The notes beneath the pieces were generated by a model. It saw only the letters and a program-made list of their open reading frames with translations, was not told the DNA's origin and searched no databases. A DNA stretch of 64,000 nt. Origin: Hygrophila difformis. Its lineage: Eukaryota > Streptophyta > Magnoliopsida > Lamiales > Acanthaceae. Of the stretch, positions 42,693 through 55,283 are shown piece after piece (within the stretch, counting starts at the first letter, position 1; each line of letters opens with the position of its first letter). The stretch spans positions 12,547,915 through 12,611,914 of the forward strand of contig JAOANR010000006.1 in NCBI GenBank assembly GCA_030278955.1, read 5' to 3'. Position numbers and translations under genes: made by a program.

Positions 42693-43705
42693 CTTTGGAA
42701 TTATTAATTAATCTCTAAGTACATTAATGATGGACTTGTTCAATTCTCTAACCCACTATTAATGCAAACGGTAATACTCGCTTGGTTCCATTTATCTCTA
42801 ATTTTAGTTTCGTACATATACTTTTTTTGAATTTTTCGACCAAGTCAATAATTGCACTATTAATAAAATATTCAAATTTTGAACCCATTAATGAAGTTCA
42901 TTATTGGCACCCATTTATAAATTATAATCACTACTATAAGAATTTTCTATTCGATTTTATTTTTTTAATAAAATTTGGTTAATAAAAGAGTTAACGAACG
43001 AGTTAACGAACGAATTCATTAGCTATTACAGTTTTAACTACCAAATCTACCATTATTCTAATAGTGAATTTGATGTTGTTATCCTTTTTAAAATAAAAGC
43101 TAATGATAAATATTAAAAGTTAATTATAAAAAACAAATGATAATCTTTAAACTCTAAATTTTTTACAAACAAATATTGTTTAATTTACTGTCACTTCAAA
43201 CAAAAAAAAGTTAGATTTTGGGAATGAATTTTTCAACACAAATTATTAAAATACATATAATCCAATTAATATATAATTCATATATTTAACTTTACAATTA
43301 ATAATTCATATATTTAACAAATAATTTTATTTTTTTTTGGGTAAGCAACAAATAATTTTATTTATAAATTTACTTGATGATGAATAATATTTATTAAAAC
43401 AAAATTAAAATGAGACACGTGGTTTTCACTTTATTTTTCAGGGTGCAGCTTGGGAAGGAAGAGGCCATGAGGAATATATATATATATATATATATATGCA
43501 TTATCAAATGAAGATAATTAAGAGAAATGCATGGCTACTATCTCATATTGTTATATTATTATTATTTTTTTTTAATGTGCTGTTGTTCATTTGTTAGGAA
43601 GCTACAGTCACAGAAAGAATTCTTGCATGGGAAAATTTTGAGAGATGCACAGAGAGAGCATAAAGTTAATATATATACACACACACACACAAAATTCAAT
43701 TATTT
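42693..43705. other. AT-rich intergenic stretch
   Basis: 3' flank of the SOFL gene. (TA)n at about 43478-43497 and (AC)n at about 43678-43691. No gene or element ends recognised. Confidence 0.55.
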
Positions 43706-43710
43706 ATGTT

Positions 43711-44664
43711 TGTTGGGTAAACCGAAGACCCTGTTTTACCTATCTATTACAACCCAAAAGGCCTAAACTAGTGGGATTACATTGCTTGCTCACAAATACA
43801 TGTTCACTCAAATAAAATGGAAATAGAAACAGAAAACAGAAACAGGCAGAAGCCTCCGTTTCTGCTCCGGCGGACAGATTCGTCTCCTCCAACTTCAAGC
43901 TTTTCGTCCTCTGTTCTACTCCGTCAGTCCAGTGCCCTCCTCTTATAGTTCCCTTTTCTTTACAGCTTTAAGATCTACAAAAGATGGTTAGAAAAACACA
44001 TAAAACAAGTATCAAAAAGGGGAGAAGAGATACCGAACAGATCTAACTAGATCTGTAAACTCTAGGCTCAGGTAGCCCAAAGAAAAACATCACTCAACCA
44101 AGAGCCATCACAGAAACGGCCCAAGGGTGTGAGAAGATGGCGCCCAAAGTTCTGCCGGTCACCAAAGCCGCCACAAGGACGCTGCCAACACCAAGCCGGC
44201 CACCACAGCTCCGCCGCGGACCGCCGCCGCACGACACACAGCCACTGCCACGCCTTCCGACACCCGCTGCCGTCCTCCGTGTCACAAACCCTTCGCCGGA
44301 AACCTCTTTCCGGCGACCTACCACCGAGGCACTAAGAGGGAGACACACACAACCCTACCGAACCCCCAAGGTTCGGACACCCAACCCCAAATATTATCCT
44401 CACACCTCTCGTCACTTTCACACACTCACTTCATAGTAGAACAAATCTAAACTAAGTGGTGAAGAAGAAACAAAGACTAGAGAGAAAGGAGAAGAAAGGG
44501 GCGCTGCTGCCTCTCACAATGAGAGACAAAAAAACTGATTAGGGTTCTAAGGAGGAGGAGCTCGGTTGGGAGTATAAGTAATATGGATTCATGGGCTTGG
44601 GCATTGGCATCATGGGCCGACTGTGTGGGACTTGGGCCTGGTCAGATATGGGCCAATCATAACA
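43711..44664 (-). repeat. Copia LTR 1 (3'-most)
   Basis: 954 bp, starts tgttgggtaaacc and ends ggccaatcataaca. A polypurine-like segment (AAGGTGGAGAT on the minus strand) adjoins it at 44665. It contains short, spurious GC-rich frames. Confidence 0.95.
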
Positions 44665-44815
44665 ATCTCCACCTTGGACCATTATCTGTGTTACTCAAGA
44701 GTGTGCTCTTTGGATAAATATCATCATCGCCTAATCATACCTTCACTTACCAGTCGCTTACCAACAGTATACACAAAGTATGAAAGCAGTAGATCATGCA
44801 TCAGAACAGAATAAT

Positions 44816-47800
44816 TCAGCCAAAGTCAAAGTGAAGGATTTTCATGCATGATAACATCTTCTCAGCAGGCAAACACTTAGTTCCCATATCAGCAGGATTA
44901 AACTCAGAAGCAATTTTATCAAGTTTCAGTTTTTCACACTCAACATTGTCCCTAATGAAGTGGTACTTAACATCAATATGTTTAGACCTATCATGAAAAA
45001 CAGGATGTTTGCTTAACTGAATCGCAGATTGACTATCAGAATATATGGTTATCTCATTCTTTAATCCTAGTTCATGCATCAGACCACTAAACCATATTCC
45101 CTCTTTAAAAGCTTCAGTAATGGCAATGAATTCAGATTCTGTAGTGGACAAGGCAACAACAGGTTGCAATTGAGATTTCCAACTCACACAAGAACCACCT
45201 ACAGTAAACACATAGGATGTAGTAGACTTCCTACTATCCTTGTCATTAGCAAAGTTAGAGTCTACATAACCAGTCACAAATAAATCATCATTCCATTTAG
45301 CAAAACACAGAGAGTAATGCATAGACTTGATTAAGTATCTCAACAACCATTTCAGAGCTTCCCAATGTGGTCTACCAGGATTAGCCATAAATCTGCTCAA
45401 ACAACTTATAGGATATGCTAAATCAGGCCTAGTAGAAATCATCAAATACATAACAGACCCAATGGCATGAGCATAAGGGACAGATTCCATATCTTTCAAT
45501 TCAGATTCATTTTTAGGGCACTGTTCTTTAGTCAACAGGAAATGAGAAGCAAGAGGGGAACCAACAGGTTTAGCATTTGACATCTGGAATCTAGAGAGAA
45601 TTTTCTTCACATATTCAGCCTGATTAAGGATTAGGGTTGAATTAGCCCTATCCCTAACTATATGCATTCCAAGAATGCATTTGGCTTCTCCTAGATTCTT
45701 CATGTCAAAACTCTTGTTCAAACAATTTTGAACTTCAACAATGCTTTTCATGCACGGACTAACAAGCAGCATATCATCAACATATAGCAGTAAGAACATA
45801 GGCACAGAATTCACATTCTTCAAGTATAAGCAGTGATCAAATTTAGATCTGATGAAACCTATGTCTTTCATGCATTTATCAAACTTAATGTTCCACTGTC
45901 TAGGTGCTTGTTTCAGTCCATACAAAGCTTTTTTCAACAGGCATACATGATTGGGTTTGGTTTTATCCACAAAACCTTCAGGTTGCTTCATACAAATTTT
46001 CTTATCAATATCACCATGCAAGAAAGCAGTTTTAACATCCATTTGTATAAGCTCCCAATCAAAATGAGCAACTAAGGCAAGCATTACTCTAATAGTAGTG
46101 AATTTAGCAACAGGTGCAAATATTTCAGAATAGTCAACACCCTCTTTCTGAGTAAAGCCCTTAGCTACAAGCCTAGCCTTAAACCTCTCACCATGAGTTT
46201 CCTGTTTGATTTTAAAAATCCATTTACAGTCAATCACAGAGATATTATCAGCCCTTGGAATCAACAGCCATGTCTCATTTTTATGTAATGATTCAATTTC
46301 CTCATTCATAGCACTAAGCCACTTACTAGCCTGTTTAGACTTAACAGCTTCAGAATATGATTTAGGCTCTAGATTATCAAGTTCTTCACACACAGTCATA
46401 GCATAAGCAGTAAGAACACAATCTGAGAACCTAGCAGGAGTTCTACCTACTCTTCTAGCTCTATCTCTAGCTAGCACATAATCATTCAAATCATGTTCAA
46501 CATTAACATCATCATTCTGAGCTCCACCTTCATCAATATCATGGGTATCAGTTATGGGTTCCTCATTCACATGCAAATTGGGATCAACAATCTCAGCATT
46601 TTCAATCACATTAGGCACAGCAATGGGAGCAGGCAAATTCACAGAATGTTCCACAGAAGGAGACTCCACCTCAACAGAAGTACTATCATTCTCAAAAACT
46701 TTCATAGGAAATTCAGATTCATTAAAAATCACATCCCTACTAACAATGATTTTAAAACCACCCCCTGATCTATCAAACAACCTGTAACCCTTGGTACCCT
46801 CAGGATAACCTAAGAAAATGCATTTCTTGGTTCTAGGGTCCAATTTATCATTACTAGTATGCACAAAAGCTGAACATCCAAATACTCTTAGATGTTCATA
46901 ATCAGCAGGTTTACCAAAAAAGACAGAATCAGGAGATTTACCATTCAAAGGGGCATTGGGTGATTTATTAACTAAGTAAGCAGCTGTCATCAGTGCTTCA
47001 CCCCAGAACTTCTTAGAAAGGCCAGTAGGTGCCATCAAGCACCTAACCTTTTCTAATAAAGTTCTGTTCATTCTTTCAATGACCCCATTCTGTTGAGGTG
47101 AGTAAGGAACAGATTTATGCCTTCTAATACCAGATTCAGCACACAAAGTATCCATATGATGATTACAAAATTCAAGTCCATTATCTGTCCTAAGTGTACC
47201 AATCTTTAAACCAGTTTGATTTTCAATCAAAGCTTTCCAGTGTTTAAAGTTCCCAAAAACATCAGATTTGTTTTGCATGAGAAATACCCAAACTTTTCTA
47301 GAAAAATCATCCATGATAGATAAAAAATATCTTCTACCACCATGTGTGGGCGTCGAAGAAGGACCCCACACATCAGCATGAATGTACTCCAGTACACGGG
47401 TGGATTTTATCCCAATGGGATATGAAGAGTTAAAAGACACTCTATGTTGTTTACCGGCTAAGCAAGATTCACACAGATCAACTTCACATAAATCAGATTT
47501 CAAACAACCAGCATCTTTCAGAAATTTCATGCCTTTATCACTCATATGCCCTAGTCTAGCATGCCACAAAAGCGTATTCTGTTTAACCTTATCAGAAATA
47601 GAACTAGAACTAGCAGCAAGAGCACAATTAACCACATTAGAGACCACATACAGATTATGCTTGAGAATAGCCTTAAAAAGCATCAAATTCCCTTTAAACA
47701 TTTTAATCATGTCATTACCAATTCTCCCTTCTAAACCTTTCTTCTGCAAGTTCGCAAGAGAAATCAAATTGTAAGACAAATCAGGCACATGCTTCACACC

Positions 47801-48880
47801 CTCAAGACAGAATCTTGTCCCATTCTCAAACTGTAAGACAATTTTTCCTATACCTAAGACAGGACATCTATTGTCATTACCCATGTACACAAAGTCATCT
47901 TTAACAGATTGATATGAATCAAATAATTCAACATTAGGAGACATATGGGAGGTGCAACCTGAGTCTAACAACCACACAGATTTAGAAACATCTTTAGCCA
48001 CATTGACATCAGAAAAACAATTCATATCATGAACCATCAAAAGCTCATCATGCCTAACTGCCACATCAGTCACAGCATTAACATCATTGTTCTGATTATC
48101 AACATGATTCTTCTCTTTCTTAGGGAGTCTACAATCTTTAATGAAATGACCCTTTTTACCACAGTTGTAACATTTCTTATCATGTTTACCTCTTGACTGA
48201 GATCTATGTGATTTAGACTGACCCCTAGCATTGCTTCTGCCCCTATCATTATGCTGTTGGTGATTACTCTTTTTCCAAGACCTACCCCTAGTCATAAACA
48301 CCTTATCAGAATGCTTAGAGGAATTCTTCATTTCAAGTTCTTTGTTCTTAAGACTCTTAATCACATGATCTAAAGTCAAATCATCTCTAGCATACTGAAT
48401 AGCAGATTTCACATCAGAATATGAATCAGGGATGGCATTCAATAACACAATGGGCACATAATCATCAATATGCTTATCACCAGTTGCTTTTATGTCTTGA
48501 ACAAGTTTAGTGAAATTATCTAAACTCTCATCTAAGTCTCTAGATATATCCAATTTAAATTTAAAAAATTTACCAAGCAGGAATATTCTAGAAGACAGAG
48601 ATGACTCAGCATACAATTTAGACAGCCTCTCCCAAAGGTCCTTGGCTGTTTTGCAATCATTAACTTTTCTAAGCACAGCATCAGATAAACTAAGGATAAT
48701 GGCAGATTTAGCAAGTTCATCAGTTTCAGTCTTTTTAGCTTCAGTCACATCTTTATCAAAGAGTTGATCAATTGCATTATAAACTCTTTGTTGGACAAGA
48801 ACACAACGCATCTTAACTTGCCAGATGCTGAAGTCGTTCTTTCCATTAAAAGGAACTATGCTATTTGAGGTAGAAGCCAT
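44816..48880 (-). CDS. Ty1/copia gag-pol polyprotein, intact
   Basis: 1,354 residues in one frame. Domain order is gag (residues 1-190, copia-type UBN2-like); CCHC knuckle C-Y-N-C-G-K-K-G-H-F-I-K-D-C at 237-250; and aspartic protease L-L-D-S-G-C-T with Asp306. A GAG-pre-integrase His/Cys region follows near 430-490. Integrase has Asp503, Asp566 and Glu602, the D-D-35-E spacing. Reverse transcriptase has catalytic Y-V-D-D at 1033-1036. RNase H starts near 1195 with Asp1207 in Y-V-D-S-N-F-A. Integrase before reverse transcriptase is the copia order. All catalytic residues are present and no stop or shift is seen, so the protein may support transposition. The ATG at 48880 starts the conserved N-terminus (F-N-G-K-N-D-F-S-I-W). 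Confidence 0.95.
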   Translation of the reverse strand: MASTSNSIVPFNGKNDFSIWQVKMRCVLVQQRVYNAIDQLFDKDVTEAKKTETDELAKSAIILSLSDAVLRKVNDCKTAKDLWERLSKLYAESSLSSRIFLLGKFFKFKLDISRDLDESLDNFTKLVQDIKATGDKHIDDYVPIVLLNAIPDSYSDVKSAIQYARDDLTLDHVIKSLKNKELEMKNSSKHSDKVFMTRGRSWKKSNHQQHNDRGRSNARGQSKSHRSQSRGKHDKKCYNCGKKGHFIKDCRLPKKEKNHVDNQNNDVNAVTDVAVRHDELLMVHDMNCFSDVNVAKDVSKSVWLLDSGCTSHMSPNVELFDSYQSVKDDFVYMGNDNRCPVLGIGKIVLQFENGTRFCLEGVKHVPDLSYNLISLANLQKKGLEGRIGNDMIKMFKGNLMLFKAILKHNLYVVSNVVNCALAASSSSISDKVKQNTLLWHARLGHMSDKGMKFLKDAGCLKSDLCEVDLCESCLAGKQHRVSFNSSYPIGIKSTRVLEYIHADVWGPSSTPTHGGRRYFLSIMDDFSRKVWVFLMQNKSDVFGNFKHWKALIENQTGLKIGTLRTDNGLEFCNHHMDTLCAESGIRRHKSVPYSPQQNGVIERMNRTLLEKVRCLMAPTGLSKKFWGEALMTAAYLVNKSPNAPLNGKSPDSVFFGKPADYEHLRVFGCSAFVHTSNDKLDPRTKKCIFLGYPEGTKGYRLFDRSGGGFKIIVSRDVIFNESEFPMKVFENDSTSVEVESPSVEHSVNLPAPIAVPNVIENAEIVDPNLHVNEEPITDTHDIDEGGAQNDDVNVEHDLNDYVLARDRARRVGRTPARFSDCVLTAYAMTVCEELDNLEPKSYSEAVKSKQASKWLSAMNEEIESLHKNETWLLIPRADNISVIDCKWIFKIKQETHGERFKARLVAKGFTQKEGVDYSEIFAPVAKFTTIRVMLALVAHFDWELIQMDVKTAFLHGDIDKKICMKQPEGFVDKTKPNHVCLLKKALYGLKQAPRQWNIKFDKCMKDIGFIRSKFDHCLYLKNVNSVPMFLLLYVDDMLLVSPCMKSIVEVQNCLNKSFDMKNLGEAKCILGMHIVRDRANSTLILNQAEYVKKILSRFQMSNAKPVGSPLASHFLLTKEQCPKNESELKDMESVPYAHAIGSVMYLMISTRPDLAYPISCLSRFMANPGRPHWEALKWLLRYLIKSMHYSLCFAKWNDDLFVTGYVDSNFANDKDSRKSTTSYVFTVGGSCVSWKSQLQPVVALSTTESEFIAITEAFKEGIWFSGLMHELGLKNEITIYSDSQSAIQLSKHPVFHDRSKHIDVKYHFIRDNVECEKLKLDKIASEFNPADMGTKCLPAEKMLSCMKILHFDFG

Positions 48881-49482
48881 TATTGTGTTTGGCCTTTTTA
48901 ATCAGAATGAGCAAACAAGTGCTCAAACACTTAGCCAACTAATCACAATTACTTCAACCATATAGCATATAACATCCTTTTAAATTTTTAAGCATACCCA
49001 AATTAATTTTGGGAGCCCAAAAATTTTTCAAACTTGACCCAGCTATTGGACAGGCCCAAATTAAATTTTGGGTGGCCCAAATAGCTACAACGGTCAGATT
49101 TCAAATTTCAAGGATTTTTTCAGATTCCCAAAAATGCACACTTCTCAATGCACTTTTCAGAAACTACTTTTCAGAGATCTGAAATTTGTTTTTCAGTCCC
49201 CAAAAATATTCAAATCCCAAATTTTGCACACAAAGCACAAAATATTCACAGAAAGCACATTCTACACAGAAAATGCAAATTCACCAAGAATACCACACAA
49301 AGCAGTTTCAAACACAGCTATGGCAGAATTTAAAAACACACAGTTTAAGCCAAGCACATAAACAACACCCCGGAGTATTCTCCTCCAGGAAAGTAAAGAT
49401 TTGCGAAAAAATGTAAAAGTGAGATCAAGCTAATATACCTTGCGGGGATGCCTTGACCAATCCCCGTCCCACAGTGGCCTAT
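48881..49482 (-). other. Copia leader, unit 1
   Basis: About 600 bp between the primer-binding site and the polyprotein ATG, A/C-rich on the plus strand. No coding capacity beyond short spurious frames. Confidence 0.6.
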
Positions 49483-49495
49483 GGCTCTGATACCA
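49483..49495 (-). other. Copia primer-binding site, unit 1
   Basis: Minus strand TGGTATCAGAGCC, complementary to initiator tRNA-Met, one base inside LTR 2. The same site recurs at about 55270-55282 beside LTR 3. Confidence 0.9.
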
Positions 49496-49496
49496 C

Positions 49497-50450
49497 TGTT
49501 GGGTAAACCGAAGACCCTGTTTTACCTATCTATTACAACCCAAAAGGCCTAAACTAGTGGGATTACATTGCTTGCTCACAAATACATGTTCACTCAAATA
49601 AAATGGAAATAGAAACAGAAAACAGAAACAGGCAGAAGCCTCCGTTTCTGCTCCGGCGGACAGATTCGTCTCCTCCAACTTCAAGCTTTTCGTCCTCTGT
49701 TCTACTCCGTCAGTCCAGTGCCCTCCTCTTATAGTTCCCTTTTCTTTACAGCTTTAAGATCTACAAAAGATGGTTAGAAAAACACATAAAACAAGTATCA
49801 AAAAGGGGAGAAGAGATACCGAACAGATCTAACTAGATCTGTAAACTCTAGGCTCAGGTAGCCCAAAGAAAAACATCACTCAACCAAGAGCCATCACAGA
49901 AACGGCCCAAGGGTGTGAGAAGATGGCGCCCAAAGTTCTGCCGGTCACCAAAGCCGCCACAAGGACGCTGCCAACACCAAGCCGGCCACCACAGCTCCGC
50001 CGCGGACCGCCGCCGCACGACACACAGCCACTGCCACGCCTTCCGACACCCGCTGCCGTCCTCCGTGTCACAAACCCTTCGCCGGAAACCTCTTTCCGGC
50101 GACCTACCACCGAGGCACTAAGAGGGAGACACACACAACCCTACCGAACCCCCAAGGTTCGGACACCCAACCCCAAATATTATCCTCACACCTCTCGTCA
50201 CTTTCACACACTCACTTCATAGTAGAACAAATCTAAACTAAGTGGTGAAGAAGAAACAAAGACTAGAGAGAAAGGAGAAGAAAGGGGCGCTGCTGCCTCT
50301 CACAATGAGAGACAAAAAAACTGATTAGGGTTCTAAGGAGGAGGAGCTCGGTTGGGAGTATAAGTAATATGGATTCATGGGCTTGGGCATTGGCATCATG
50401 GGCCGACTGTGTGGGACTTGGGCCTGGTCAGATATGGGCCAATCATAACA
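49497..50450 (-). repeat. Copia LTR 2 (shared, central)
   Basis: 954 bp, appears identical to LTR 1. It serves as 5' LTR of unit 1 and 3' LTR of unit 2. Confidence 0.95.
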
Positions 50451-50601
50451 ATCTCCACCTTGGACCATTATCTGTGTTACTCAAGAGTGTGCTCTTTGGA
50501 TAAATATCATCATCGCCTAATCATACCTTCACTTACCAGTCGCTTACCAACAGTATACACAAAGTATGAAAGCAGTAGATCATGCATCAGAACAGAATAA
50601 T

Positions 50602-53600
50602 TCAGCCAAAGTCAAAGTGAAGGATTTTCATGCATGATAACATCTTCTCAGCAGGCAAACACTTAGTTCCCATATCAGCAGGATTAAACTCAGAAGCAAT
50701 TTTATCAAGTTTCAGTTTTTCACACTCAACATTGTCCCTAATGAAGTGGTACTTAACATCAATATGTTTAGACCTATCATGAAAAACAGGATGTTTGCTT
50801 AACTGAATCGCAGATTGACTATCAGAATATATGGTTATCTCATTCTTTAATCCTAGTTCATGCATCAGACCACTAAACCATATTCCCTCTTTAAAAGCTT
50901 CAGTAATGGCAATGAATTCAGATTCTGTAGTGGACAAGGCAACAACAGGTTGCAATTGAGATTTCCAACTCACACAAGAACCACCTACAGTAAACACATA
51001 GGATGTAGTAGACTTCCTACTATCCTTGTCATTAGCAAAGTTAGAGTCTACATAACCAGTCACAAATAAATCATCATTCCATTTAGCAAAACACAGAGAG
51101 TAATGCATAGACTTGATTAAGTATCTCAACAACCATTTCAGAGCTTCCCAATGTGGTCTACCAGGATTAGCCATAAATCTGCTCAAACAACTTATAGGAT
51201 ATGCTAAATCAGGCCTAGTAGAAATCATCAAATACATAACAGACCCAATGGCATGAGCATAAGGGACAGATTCCATATCTTTCAATTCAGATTCATTTTT
51301 AGGGCACTGTTCTTTAGTCAACAGGAAATGAGAAGCAAGAGGGGAACCAACAGGTTTAGCATTTGACATCTGGAATCTAGAGAGAATTTTCTTCACATAT
51401 TCAGCCTGATTAAGGATTAGGGTTGAATTAGCCCTATCCCTAACTATATGCATTCCAAGAATGCATTTGGCTTCTCCTAGATTCTTCATGTCAAAACTCT
51501 TGTTCAAACAATTTTGAACTTCAACAATGCTTTTCATGCACGGACTAACAAGCAGCATATCATCAACATATAGCAGTAAGAACATAGGCACAGAATTCAC
51601 ATTCTTCAAGTATAAGCAGTGATCAAATTTAGATCTGATGAAACCTATGTCTTTCATGCATTTATCAAACTTAATGTTCCACTGTCTAGGTGCTTGTTTC
51701 AGTCCATACAAAGCTTTTTTTCAACAGGCATACATGATTGGGTTTGGTTTTATCCACAAAACCTTCAGGTTGCTTCATACAAATTTTCTTATCAATATCA
51801 CCATGCAAGAAAGCAGTTTTAACATCCATTTGTATAAGCTCCCAATCAAAATGAGCAACTAAGGCAAGCATTACTCTAATAGTAGTGAATTTAGCAACAG
51901 GTGCAAATATTTCAGAATAGTCAACACCCTCTTTCTGAGTAAAGCCCTTAGCTACAAGCCTAGCCTTAAACCTCTCACCATGAGTTTCCTGTTTGATTTT
52001 AAAAATCCATTTACAGTCAATCACAGAGATATTATCAGCCCTTGGAATCAACAGCCATGTCTCATTTTTATGTAATGATTCAATTTCCTCATTCATAGCA
52101 CTAAGCCACTTACTAGCCTGTTTAGACTTAACAGCTTCAGAATATGATTTAGGCTCTAGATTATCAAGTTCTTCACACACAGTCATAGCATAAGCAGTAA
52201 GAACACAATCTGAGAACCTAGCAGGAGTTCTACCTACTCTTCTAGCTCTATCTCTAGCTAGCACATAATCATTCAAATCATGTTCAACATTAACATCATC
52301 ATTCTGAGCTCCACCTTCATCAATATCATGGGTATCAGTTATGGGTTCCTCATTCACATGCAAATTGGGATCAACAATCTCAGCATTTTCAATCACATTA
52401 GGCACAGCAATGGGAGCAGGCAAATTCACAGAATGTTCCACAGAAGGAGACTCCACCTCAACAGAAGTACTATCATTCTCAAAAACTTTCATAGGAAATT
52501 CAGATTCATTAAAAATCACATCCCTACTAACAATGATTTTAAAACCACCCCCTGATCTATCAAACAACCTGTAACCCTTGGTACCCTCAGGATAACCTAA
52601 GAAAATGCATTTCTTGGTTCTAGGGTCCAATTTATCATTACTAGTATGCACAAAAGCTGAACATCCAAATACTCTTAGATGTTCATAATCAGCAGGTTTA
52701 CCAAAAAAGACAGAATCAGGAGATTTACCATTCAAAGGGGCATTGGGTGATTTATTAACTAAGTAAGCAGCTGTCATCAGTGCTTCACCCCAGAACTTCT
52801 TAGAAAGGCCAGTAGGTGCCATCAAGCACCTAACCTTTTCTAATAAAGTTCTGTTCATTCTTTCAATGACCCCATTCTGTTGAGGTGAGTAAGGAACAGA
52901 TTTATGCCTTCTAATACCAGATTCAGCACACAAAGTATCCATATGATGATTACAAAATTCAAGTCCATTATCTGTCCTAAGTGTACCAATCTTTAAACCA
53001 GTTTGATTTTCAATCAAAGCTTTCCAGTGTTTAAAGTTCCCAAAAACATCAGATTTGTTTTGCATGAGAAATACCCAAACTTTTCTAGAAAAATCATCCA
53101 TGATAGATAAAAAATATCTTCTACCACCATGTGTGGGCGTCGAAGAAGGACCCCACACATCAGCATGAATGTACTCCAGTACACGGGTGGATTTTATCCC
53201 AATGGGATATGAAGAGTTAAAAGACACTCTATGTTGTTTACCGGCTAAGCAAGATTCACACAGATCAACTTCACATAAATCAGATTTCAAACAACCAGCA
53301 TCTTTCAGAAATTTCATGCCTTTATCACTCATATGCCCTAGTCTAGCATGCCACAAAAGCGTATTCTGTTTAACCTTATCAGAAATAGAACTAGAACTAG
53401 CAGCAAGAGCACAATTAACCACATTAGAGACCACATACAGATTATGCTTGAGAATAGCCTTAAAAAGCATCAAATTCCCTTTAAACATTTTAATCATGTC
53501 ATTACCAATTCTCCCTTCTAAACCTTTCTTCTGCAAGTTCGCAAGAGAAATCAAATTGTAAGACAAATCAGGCACATGCTTCACACCCTCAAGACAGAAT

Positions 53601-54667
53601 CTTGTCCCATTCTCAAACTGTAAGACAATTTTTCCTATACCTAAGACAGGACATCTATTGTCATTACCCATGTACACAAAGTCATCTTTAACAGATTGAT
53701 ATGAATCAAATAATTCAACATTAGGAGACATATGGGAGGTGCAACCTGAGTCTAACAACCACACAGATTTAGAAACATCTTTAGCCACATTGACATCAGA
53801 AAAACAATTCATATCATGAACCATCAAAAGCTCATCATGCCTAACTGCCACATCAGTCACAGCATTAACATCATTGTTCTGATTATCAACATGATTCTTC
53901 TCTTTCTTAGGGAGTCTACAATCTTTAATGAAATGACCCTTTTTACCACAGTTGTAACATTTCTTATCATGTTTACCTCTTGACTGAGATCTATGTGATT
54001 TAGACTGACCCCTAGCATTGCTTCTGCCCCTATCATTATGCTGTTGGTGATTACTCTTTTTCCAAGACCTACCCCTAGTCATAAACACCTTATCAGAATG
54101 CTTAGAGGAATTCTTCATTTCAAGTTCTTTGTTCTTAAGACTCTTAATCACATGATCTAAAGTCAAATCATCTCTAGCATACTGAATAGCAGATTTCACA
54201 TCAGAATATGAATCAGGGATGGCATTCAATAACACAATGGGCACATAATCATCAATATGCTTATCACCAGTTGCTTTTATGTCTTGAACAAGTTTAGTGA
54301 AATTATCTAAACTCTCATCTAAGTCTCTAGATATATCCAATTTAAATTTAAAAAATTTACCAAGCAGGAATATTCTAGAAGACAGAGATGACTCAGCATA
54401 CAATTTAGACAGCCTCTCCCAAAGGTCCTTGGCTGTTTTGCAATCATTAACTTTTCTAAGCACAGCATCAGATAAACTAAGGATAATGGCAGATTTAGCA
54501 AGTTCATCAGTTTCAGTCTTTTTAGCTTCAGTCACATCTTTATCAAAGAGTTGATCAATTGCATTATAAACTCTTTGTTGGACAAGAACACAACGCATCT
54601 TAACTTGCCAGATGCTGAAGTCGTTCTTTCCATTAAAAGGAACTATGCTATTTGAGGTAGAAGCCAT
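50602..54667 (-). pseudogene. Ty1/copia gag-pol polyprotein, frameshifted copy
   Basis: Same sequence as the intact copy except for one extra T: seven Ts at 51715-51721 against six at 45929-45934. This splits the frame into 54667-51686 (993 codons: gag, protease, integrase and the start of reverse transcriptase) and 51711-50602 (369 codons: the rest of reverse transcriptase and RNase H). The break falls just before the Y-G-L-K-Q-A-P motif of reverse transcriptase, so this unit cannot make full pol. It may be a real slippage mutation or a homopolymer error. Confidence 0.93.
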
Positions 54668-55269
54668 TATTGTGTTTGGCCTTTTTAATCAGAATGAGCA
54701 AACAAGTGCTCAAACACTTAGCCAACTAATCACAATTACTTCAACCATATAGCATATAACATCCTTTTAAATTTTTAAGCATACCCAAATTAATTTTGGG
54801 AGCCCAAAAATTTTTCAAACTTGACCCAGCTATTGGACAGGCCCAAATTAAATTTTGGGTGGCCCAAATAGCTACAACGGTCAGATTTCAAATTTCAAGG
54901 ATTTTTTCAGATTCCCAAAAATGCACACTTCTCAATGCACTTTTCAGAAACTACTTTTCAGAGATCTGAAATTTGTTTTTCAGTCCCCAAAAATATTCAA
55001 ATCCCAAATTTTGCACACAAAGCACAAAATATTCACAGAAAGCACATTCTACACAGAAAATGCAAATTCACCAAGAATACCACACAAAGCAGTTTCAAAC
55101 ACAGCTATGGCAGAATTTAAAAACACACAGTTTAAGCCAAGCACATAAACAACACCCCGGAGTATTCTCCTCCAGGAAAGTAAAGATTTGCGAAAAAATG
55201 TAAAAGTGAGATCAAGCTAATATACCTTGCGGGGATGCCTTGACCAATCCCCGTCCCACAGTGGCCTAT
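54668..55269 (-). other. Copia leader, unit 2
   Basis: Same leader sequence as unit 1, with the primer-binding site at about 55270-55282. No coding capacity. Confidence 0.6.
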
Positions 55270-55283
55270 GGCTCTGATACCAC

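Noticed and set aside
43894..44436. GC-rich open frames inside the copia LTRs (also at about 49880-50222 and 55667-56009)
   Set aside because: They repeat because the LTR repeats; both strands are open from base composition, and no domain is recognisable.
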